A stretch of DNA of 64,000 nt from Deltaproteobacteria bacterium (GTDB lineage Bacteria; Myxococcota_A; Polyangia; Polyangiales; Ga0077539), in the NCBI GenBank assembly GCA_016218725.1, contig JACRDB010000039.1, positions 36,409-100,408 of the forward strand, read 5' to 3'. Positions 58,775 to 64,000 of the stretch are shown one piece after another (the first letter of the stretch is position 1; every line of letters begins with the position of its first letter). A program made the position numbers and the translations under genes. The notes beneath the pieces were generated by a model that worked only from the letters and a program-made list of their open reading frames with translations, did not search any database and had not been told where the DNA came from.

Positions 58775-59791
58775 TCACTCCTCCGGTGGGACCTCCCGGG
58801 CGGTGAGCCCGGCCACGCGCAGGAGCCTGCCGACCGCGGCCCGGGAGGCCTCGGCGCGGACGATCACCCAGCGGTCCTCGGAGCGGGCCTGGATGCCCTG
58901 GCCGAGCACGCGGTTGAGCCCCAAAAGGTGCACCACCCACTGGCCGGCGGCCTCGCTGCGGGCGGCGTCGACCACCCGAAGGACCTCCCGCGCGCCGGTG
59001 GCGTCCCGGGCGGAGCCCACGGCCAGGGCGCGGACGTCCTCGGGCGCGTCGAGGCCCACCACCACGCTGTCCAGGAGCCTCGTGTCTCCGCCCTGCATGC
59101 GCACCTCCTCCAGGGTGCCGTGGGCCCTGAGGGAAGCCAGGTCCACGGCGCCGCGGAGGCTCCCGGGGGCGTCTCCCGCGCGGCGCCAATGGGCCTCGAA
59201 GCGAGGGTCGTCCGCGATGGAGTGCTCGGCCTCGCCCGAGAGCCTTGAGGCGACGCGACGGAGGAGCCCGCGGTCGAGCACCAGCACCACGTCCGGCGCG
59301 GGGAAGAGGTAGGCGCGAGAGCCCAGCACCTGGTAGGCGAGGCCCGCCTCGGTGCCGGAGGTGCCGGCCTGGCCGTCGTTTCGGGCCCGGGCCGCGGCCA
59401 GGATGGCCTCCCGGCGGAGGGTCCCTCGGGCGTAGAACACCGGCCAGCCCGCGGCCCCATGGCCCGGCGGGAGGTAGAGCGCCATGGCCAGCACCCGGGC
59501 GTCCTGGAGGGCCTCGAAGCCGAGCTCCCGCTGGAGCGTCGCGGCCTCCGCGCGCCACAGCCCGAAGGAGGGCTCCCAGTGCGGCGAGCGCCGCAGGGCC
59601 TCCAGGTCCAGCCGGAGCCAGGCCACGGCGCCCGCGGGGAGGAGCGCCAGGGGCTCGCCGTGGACATCGGGTGGGGCCCTGCGACGCGCCTCCGTCGGGC
59701 GATGTTGCAGCGCAGCACAACCCGGCGCGAGGACCCCCAGGGCCACCACGAGGAGCGCCGCGGGCGCCGTGGGCGAGCCTCGGGGGGTCAT
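58775..59791 (-). CDS. Lipoprotein of unknown function
   Basis: 338 residues from ATG 59791, overlapping the hisC stop as ATGA. Signal ending VLAPGC (Cys25, slightly imperfect lipobox). The mature protein has repeated alpha-beta units (LLPAGAVAWLRLDLEALRRS; LGFEALQDARVLAMALYLPP; DVVLVLDRGLLRRVASRL; VVVGLDAPEDVRALAVGSA), like the DUF3352 type of large repetitive envelope proteins, but I am not certain of that family. No catalytic motif seen. Codon use is typical of the backbone. Confidence 0.65.
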   Translation of the reverse strand: MTPRGSPTAPAALLVVALGVLAPGCAALQHRPTEARRRAPPDVHGEPLALLPAGAVAWLRLDLEALRRSPHWEPSFGLWRAEAATLQRELGFEALQDARVLAMALYLPPGHGAAGWPVFYARGTLRREAILAAARARNDGQAGTSGTEAGLAYQVLGSRAYLFPAPDVVLVLDRGLLRRVASRLSGEAEHSIADDPRFEAHWRRAGDAPGSLRGAVDLASLRAHGTLEEVRMQGGDTRLLDSVVVGLDAPEDVRALAVGSARDATGAREVLRVVDAARSEAAGQWVVHLLGLNRVLGQGIQARSEDRWVIVRAEASRAAVGRLLRVAGLTAREVPPEE

Positions 59792-60909
59792 CCCGCGAGG
59801 ACCTCCCGGAGCGCGCGCAGGAGCCGGTCGTTCTCCGAGGCGGTGCCGATGGAGATGCGCACGCAGCGGGCGACGCGGCCGGGGCCCACCGGGCGGACGA
59901 TCACCCCGCGCCGAAGGAGCGCCTGGTAGAGCTCCTGGGCGCTCTTGGGGGTCTCCGCCAGGACGAAATTGGCCTCCGAGCGGTAGACCGTGAGCCCGAG
60001 GGCCACCATGGCGTAGGAGACGCGCTCCCGCTCGCTGGCATTCACCTCCACGACGCGCTGGACGAAGCCCCCGTCGTCCAGGGCCGCGATGGCCGCGGCC
60101 ATGGCCACCCCCGACACGTTGAAGGGCGCCCTCACGCGGTCCAGGACCCCGATCAGGTCGGGCCTGGCGAGGCCGTAGCCCACCCGGAGCCCCGCCAGGC
60201 CGTAGGCCTTGGAGAAGGTCCGGAGCACCACGAGGTTGTGCCGCCGCTGCCGCAGGGCGTTGCCGTCCAGGAAGTCCGCGGAGGTCACGAACTCGATGTA
60301 GGCCTCGTCCAGCACCACCAGGACCTCCTCGGGCACCTGGTCAAGAAAGCGCAGGAGGCGGTCGCCGCCCACGTAGGTCCCGGTGGGGTTGTTGGGGTTG
60401 GCCAGGAACACCATGCGGGTGTCCCTGCGGCACGCCGCCGCGGTGGCCTCCAGGTCCGAGACGTACTCCGCGTCGAGCTCGACCTCGGTGGCCTGGAGCT
60501 GGTTTACCTGGGCCACCAGGCGGTAGATCGGGAAGCTCGGATTGCCGTAGACCACGTGGTCGCCGGCGACGCAGAAGGCCCTCCCGAGGAGGTCCAGGAG
60601 CTCATTGGAGCCCGCCCCGACGATGACCTCCTCGGGGGTGACGCCGTAGTGCTCCGCCAGGCGGCGACGGATGGCGTGCTGGGCCGCGTCGGGGTACCGG
60701 TGCGCGGAGAGCAGGGCCTTCTGGGCGGCCTCGACGCTCCTGGGGGACGGGCCGAAGGGGTTCTCGTTGGAGGCCAGCTTGATGGCGTCCAGGATCCCGA
60801 ACTCCCGGGCCAGCTCCTCCAGGGGTTTGCCGGCCACGTACGGGTTGATGGCCAGGATGTGGGGCGGAATGGACGAGGTCCGAGGGCTCACGGCGGGCTC
60901 ACCATACAC
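59788..60909 (-). CDS. hisC: Histidinol-phosphate aminotransferase
   Basis: 373 residues from GTG 60909; GTG 60891 is an alternative. A PLP-dependent class I/II aminotransferase of histidine synthesis. Family marks: INPYVAGKPLEELAREFG, LASNENPFGPSP, NPNNPTG, VVLDEAYIEF, the PLP lysine in LRTFSKAYGLAGLRVGYG, and the C-terminal Arg in RCVRISIGTASEND. Phenylalanine or tyrosine activity is also possible in this family. No other his gene is in the window. It lies 13 bases after the vWA lipoprotein gene. Confidence 0.94.
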   Translation of the reverse strand: MYGEPAVSPRTSSIPPHILAINPYVAGKPLEELAREFGILDAIKLASNENPFGPSPRSVEAAQKALLSAHRYPDAAQHAIRRRLAEHYGVTPEEVIVGAGSNELLDLLGRAFCVAGDHVVYGNPSFPIYRLVAQVNQLQATEVELDAEYVSDLEATAAACRRDTRMVFLANPNNPTGTYVGGDRLLRFLDQVPEEVLVVLDEAYIEFVTSADFLDGNALRQRRHNLVVLRTFSKAYGLAGLRVGYGLARPDLIGVLDRVRAPFNVSGVAMAAAIAALDDGGFVQRVVEVNASERERVSYAMVALGLTVYRSEANFVLAETPKSAQELYQALLRRGVIVRPVGPGRVARCVRISIGTASENDRLLRALREVLAG

Positions 60910-60922
60910 CTTCCGGGCGGGA

Positions 60923-63595
60923 CTATCCTGGCCCGCAGAAGCCCTCGAAGCATGCGCGGGAGCAGCAGTCCGCGGGGGTGGTACACCGGCCCGAGATGGG
61001 CACGCAGGCGCAGCGCCCCATGCGGCAGGAGCCCCCGCAGCAGTCGGCGTCCATGGCGCAGGCCTCGTCCGTGCGGCGGCAGGGCGGAGGGGGCCCGCAG
61101 CGGCCCATGGTGCACACGTCGGGGGCGCAGCAGTCCCCGCTGGCGGCGCACTCGGCGCCGGGGGGGCGGCAGGTCACCGGCGGCTGGCACCGGCCCGCGA
61201 GGCACAGGTAGGGCGTGCAGCACTCGGAGTCCATGGCGCACGTCTCGCCCAAGGGGCGGCAGGGCGGGCGGCAGCGCCGCTCGATGCACCGGTGGGGGGC
61301 GCAGCAGTCGGCGTCCACGGTGCACACCGCCCCGGTCACCGGGCAGGGCTGCCACACCCGGAAGGACACCACCACCTCGTCGCCCGCGTTGGGCCGGTAG
61401 CGGGTGCCGTAGAACACCACGGCGCCGGCGGAGCCGTCGTAATCAAAGCCCTGGTCCCGCGAGCGGGGCACCGCCATGCCGCGCACCCGTACCTGGAGGG
61501 TGCTGGTGATCGGGATGCGCTCCAGCACGAACTGGCTGCTCGCCCCGGCGATGGCGTCCACGATGCGCATCATGGCCGCGCCGACCTCGGCGTCGGTGGC
61601 GGTGGCGATGGGGATCACCGCCCCGCCGTTGCCCTCGACCACGCAGCGCGGCAGGTCATACACGTCGAAGCGGTCGCAGGGCGAGGTGGGCCGCAGCGGC
61701 AGGAGCCCGAAGGTGAGAATGCCGTTCCTGCGGAAGAACCCGACGATGTTCCCGAGGGTGGCGGCGTTCCACGTGGAGCCCCAGGGGGTGCCCGTCTGAG
61801 GGTCCATGCGCGAGGAGAAATAGCGCCCGAAGTCGTTGGAGCCGGGCTCGTCGGTGACGTGGAAGGTGACCACCCGGGCCCCGGCGCGGAAGCGCCGGTC
61901 GGGGTTAGTCTCGCCCATCATGCCCCGGCGGTTGAACGTATCGAAGGCCACCACCGCGGCGGCCGTGGGCTCCTCGCTCCCCCCCGAGAAGGGGTACGGG
62001 CTGAGCGTGTCCGTGGGGCTCGTGGGGCAGCGCCCGAGGCTCGCGGAGGTGACCTGTTCGCAGAGGGTCTGGGCGCCCATGGGGTCGGTGCCCGAGATCC
62101 ACCGGAAGCCCGGAGAGTCCAGGTTGAGCATGGCCTCCCCCGCGGCCACCACCCCCACCCGGAAGTCCACCCCCGCGGTCCTCAGGCGCTCGAAGAAGGC
62201 CCGGGCCGTGGCCCCGAGGCGCATCTGGTAGGGGCCCATGCTCCCGGAGATGTCCACGGTCCACAGGAAGTCCGCCTGGGCCGTGCGGTCCGCGCGGAAG
62301 ACCTGGCAGTGCGCCCCGAGGCCCCGATCCAGCTGCGCGACCCCCGTGGCGTTCACGAGGTCATTCACCCGCAGCGCCGTGGTGCGCGTCACGTCATCAA
62401 AGACCGCCCGAGGAGCTACGCCAACAATCACGTCGGTGACCCCGGCGGAGGCCCCCACGGTCCGCCGCACCGTGGCGATCTCCACCACGAAATCGCTGGA
62501 GGCTCCGGCGGGCGCGGGCGCCGCGGGCGGCGCCGTCCCGAGCATCGAGGCCGCCACCGCGTCGCGCAGCGCCGTGGCCGTGGTGGCGCGCGCCACGCGG
62601 TAGGTGCTCGCCACGGCGTCGTTGCCCTCGTGCGTCCGGAAGCTCCGTCCCCCAAGCACCAGCGCCGCCCCGGCCCCGAGGCCCGCGGTCAGCGCCGCCT
62701 CCGCCCGCGCCGCCTCGGCCCTCACGTCCCCCATGGAGGTGAGCGCGAATACCGCCGCCGCCGCGTCCACCGCCGGGTCCTCCAGCACCACCCCGCTGCG
62801 GCCCATTGTTCCCGTCACCCTCCGGGCGGTGCCCCACCGCGGGTCATAGCCCGCCTGGACGTTGGCCCCCGGCAGCCCGAGCTGGGTCACTGTGGCCAGC
62901 CCCGCAGGGCGACAGATGGACACCCCGCTCATCCCGTCCCCGAGGCCGTCTCCGTCGGTGTCTGCGATCCTCGGGTCCGTCTCTCCGTGGCGGGTGTCTA
63001 TCCGCCCGTCGAGGTTTCGGTCCTCCAGACCGTCCGCCACCCCGTCGGCGTCCGTGTCGGGGTTGAGCGGGTTGAGCCCCGCGCAGCGCTCCCCCATCAT
63101 GCATTCGGAGTCCATCCGGCACGCCACCGGGGGCCTGCGCTGCCGGTCCCTCACCACCGCCGCGCAGACCCTCGGGTACAGCAGCTCGATCCCGTCGGTG
63201 ATCCCGTCGGAGTCCGAGTCCCTCCGCGTGGGGTCCGTCCCGAGGCGACACTCCTCTTCGTTCGTGAGCCCGTCGCCGTCCGAGTCCACCCCCGCCTCGC
63301 AGCGGTCCGCGTCCTCGTCGCGCGCGTCCGCCGTGGTCTCCCGAGCGAGAGAATCGGCCATTGGGGCCGAATCTAGCGTAACCTGGGTGTCCGTGGCCGC
63401 CGTATCCCCCGAGGGGCCATCGGGCGCTGCGTCCATTCCGACCGGAGTGGTGTCCGGGGTGACCGGGACATCGCTCCGCGCGTCCATCCTGGCGTCCGTG
63501 GCGGCGTCGGAGCGGCCCGGAGGGAGCGTCGTGGGGGCCCCGGAGCAGGCCGCCACGACACCGAGAGCCCACACAAGGAAGGTGCGAGGTGCCAT
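60923..63595 (-). CDS. Large vWA lipoprotein with calcium-type and cysteine-rich repeats
   Basis: 890 residues from ATG 63595, with GGAGG upstream. Lipobox GVVAAC (Cys17) and an Asp/Thr/Ala linker lead to calcium-binding-type repeats (VDSDGDGLTNEEECRLGTDP; DSDSDGITDGIELLYP; DTDADGVADGLEDRNLDG). The vWA domain is from about residue 440, with MIDAS motif DISGS in LWTVDISGSMGPYQ. The last 130 residues hold six cysteine modules of the pattern C-x(6)-C-x(5)-CC-x(5)-C (ETCAMDSECCTPYLCLAGRC and so on). Surface adhesion is a fair inference. First gene of a minus-strand group with hisC. Confidence 0.88.
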   Translation of the reverse strand: MAPRTFLVWALGVVAACSGAPTTLPPGRSDAATDARMDARSDVPVTPDTTPVGMDAAPDGPSGDTAATDTQVTLDSAPMADSLARETTADARDEDADRCEAGVDSDGDGLTNEEECRLGTDPTRRDSDSDGITDGIELLYPRVCAAVVRDRQRRPPVACRMDSECMMGERCAGLNPLNPDTDADGVADGLEDRNLDGRIDTRHGETDPRIADTDGDGLGDGMSGVSICRPAGLATVTQLGLPGANVQAGYDPRWGTARRVTGTMGRSGVVLEDPAVDAAAAVFALTSMGDVRAEAARAEAALTAGLGAGAALVLGGRSFRTHEGNDAVASTYRVARATTATALRDAVAASMLGTAPPAAPAPAGASSDFVVEIATVRRTVGASAGVTDVIVGVAPRAVFDDVTRTTALRVNDLVNATGVAQLDRGLGAHCQVFRADRTAQADFLWTVDISGSMGPYQMRLGATARAFFERLRTAGVDFRVGVVAAGEAMLNLDSPGFRWISGTDPMGAQTLCEQVTSASLGRCPTSPTDTLSPYPFSGGSEEPTAAAVVAFDTFNRRGMMGETNPDRRFRAGARVVTFHVTDEPGSNDFGRYFSSRMDPQTGTPWGSTWNAATLGNIVGFFRRNGILTFGLLPLRPTSPCDRFDVYDLPRCVVEGNGGAVIPIATATDAEVGAAMMRIVDAIAGASSQFVLERIPITSTLQVRVRGMAVPRSRDQGFDYDGSAGAVVFYGTRYRPNAGDEVVVSFRVWQPCPVTGAVCTVDADCCAPHRCIERRCRPPCRPLGETCAMDSECCTPYLCLAGRCQPPVTCRPPGAECAASGDCCAPDVCTMGRCGPPPPCRRTDEACAMDADCCGGSCRMGRCACVPISGRCTTPADCCSRACFEGFCGPG

Positions 63596-63639
63596 CGCCC
63601 TCCAGTCTACGCGAACCAAGGTTCTTTCGGCGACCTCAC

Positions 63640-63756
63640 CCCCCGGCCCCCTCTCCCTCTCGGGAGAGGGGGAGGAAGAAAAGAATAACCTATTGGAATC
63701 ACAGAGGATTTCCCCCTCTGCCTCCCCCTCTCTCGACAGGGAGAGGGGGCCGGGGG
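63640..63756. repeat. Inverted pair of 36-bp REP-like repeats
   Basis: The unit at 63640-63675 (CCCCCGGCCCCCTCTCCC and so on) recurs in reverse orientation at 63721-63756, with two mismatches in 36 bases. Each unit is itself a near hairpin (CCCTCTCC/GGGAGAGGG type), and the pair encloses about 45 AT-richer bases. This resembles the paired REP/BIME or small MITE repeats widespread between bacterial genes. No RAYT transposase gene is in the window. Confidence 0.7.
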
Positions 63757-64000
63757 GCATAGGCGCCAGGAAAAGGGCTCCGAGGTCTGAATTTCAGGCA
63801 CTTCAGGCAGCGGGTGGGGCTTCGAGGACGGCACTGTCGGCGACCGCGCCGCCGCGCCGCCCGAGCTCCTGACGCTTTTTCGCCCGGGGTTCGCCAGCGC
63901 AACGGCGTCCGAGGTCGCGTCGCTCACCCCGGGCTACGGAAGGCGGTCACCGCGCCTCCGCGCGGTTGCAGAGAGCGAGCTCTCGGGGAGGCGGGGTGGG
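63757..64000. other. Intergenic tail with no assigned gene
   Basis: No start with a credible ribosome site and no conserved protein can be made out. A frame on the plus strand stays open from about 63792 to the window end but has no ATG, and a minus-strand frame enters from the right and stops near 63947; either could be the edge of a gene outside the window. Confidence 0.4.

Noticed and set aside
63607..63927. A 106-codon minus-strand open frame beginning MSDATSDAV
   Set aside because: It runs through both REP-like repeat units and has no ribosome site or domain.
1..64000. CRISPR arrays, rRNA, integrases, transposases
   Set aside because: No regularly spaced direct repeats, rRNA signatures or recombinase motifs could be found on either strand.

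Overview
The window reads as chromosomal DNA of a very GC-rich Myxococcota-like (deltaproteobacterial) genome. The sequence shows strong G/C preference at third codon positions, many lipoproteins with Asp/Pro/Thr-rich linkers, thrombospondin-3, MopE and RCC1 repeats, a DUF4398-OmpA pair, GH57 branching enzyme, an HARE-HTH protein, and lipid A (lpxK) and TonB genes of a Gram-negative envelope. I cannot fix the genus.

Layout. 1-5 kb: a partial matrixin-like protease with a partner, a deoxyhypusine-synthase-like enzyme, and an HARE-HTH protein with a worn Mrr-like domain. 5.2-6 kb: infC (AUU start) behind tRNA-Val(GAC). 6-9.3 kb: an outer-membrane protein gene cut by an in-frame TAG, an OmpA lipoprotein and a DUF4398 lipoprotein. 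9.3-13.1 kb: dapA-dapB and a GH57 glycogen branching enzyme. 13.2-16 kb: an FAD oxidoreductase coupled to a family 2 glycosyltransferase. 16-25.4 kb, all minus strand: a DUF2135 protein, a thioester-less alpha-2-macroglobulin (a YfaP/YfaS-like pair), a vWA protein with a histone-like tail, a small lipoprotein with an in-frame TGA, an MgtC/DUF4010 membrane protein and an orphan pqqC.

25.5-36 kb: an esterase lipoprotein, a DarTG toxin-antitoxin module with an extra gene, two Hsp20 genes, a haem lipoprotein and a large MopE/RCC1 lipoprotein. 36-46.5 kb, minus strand: a zinc-ribbon membrane protein, a beta-propeller, queA, two tandem PMT/ArnT-like glycosyltransferases and a STAS protein. 46.5-48.9 kb: an ArsA-like ATPase, an M50 protease and a Cys-rich protein. 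49-53.6 kb: a segment partly of visibly lower GC, with two paralogous proteins of no family I know, an M23 peptidase with repeated YEIxP motifs and two exported proteins, behind a promoter whose spacer holds 11 G. 53.7-63.6 kb: TonB protein, lpxK, ric, an RNB nuclease, lipoproteins, hisC and a vWA lipoprotein. The end holds an inverted pair of REP-like repeats.

The most unusual signals are (1) the 131-codon lipoprotein frame with UGA at codon 59 followed by a perfect hairpin at SECIS-like distance, and (2) the G11 promoter spacer ahead of the 49-53.6 kb gene set. Both are inferences from sequence alone. No CRISPR array, rRNA, integrase or transposase was seen.
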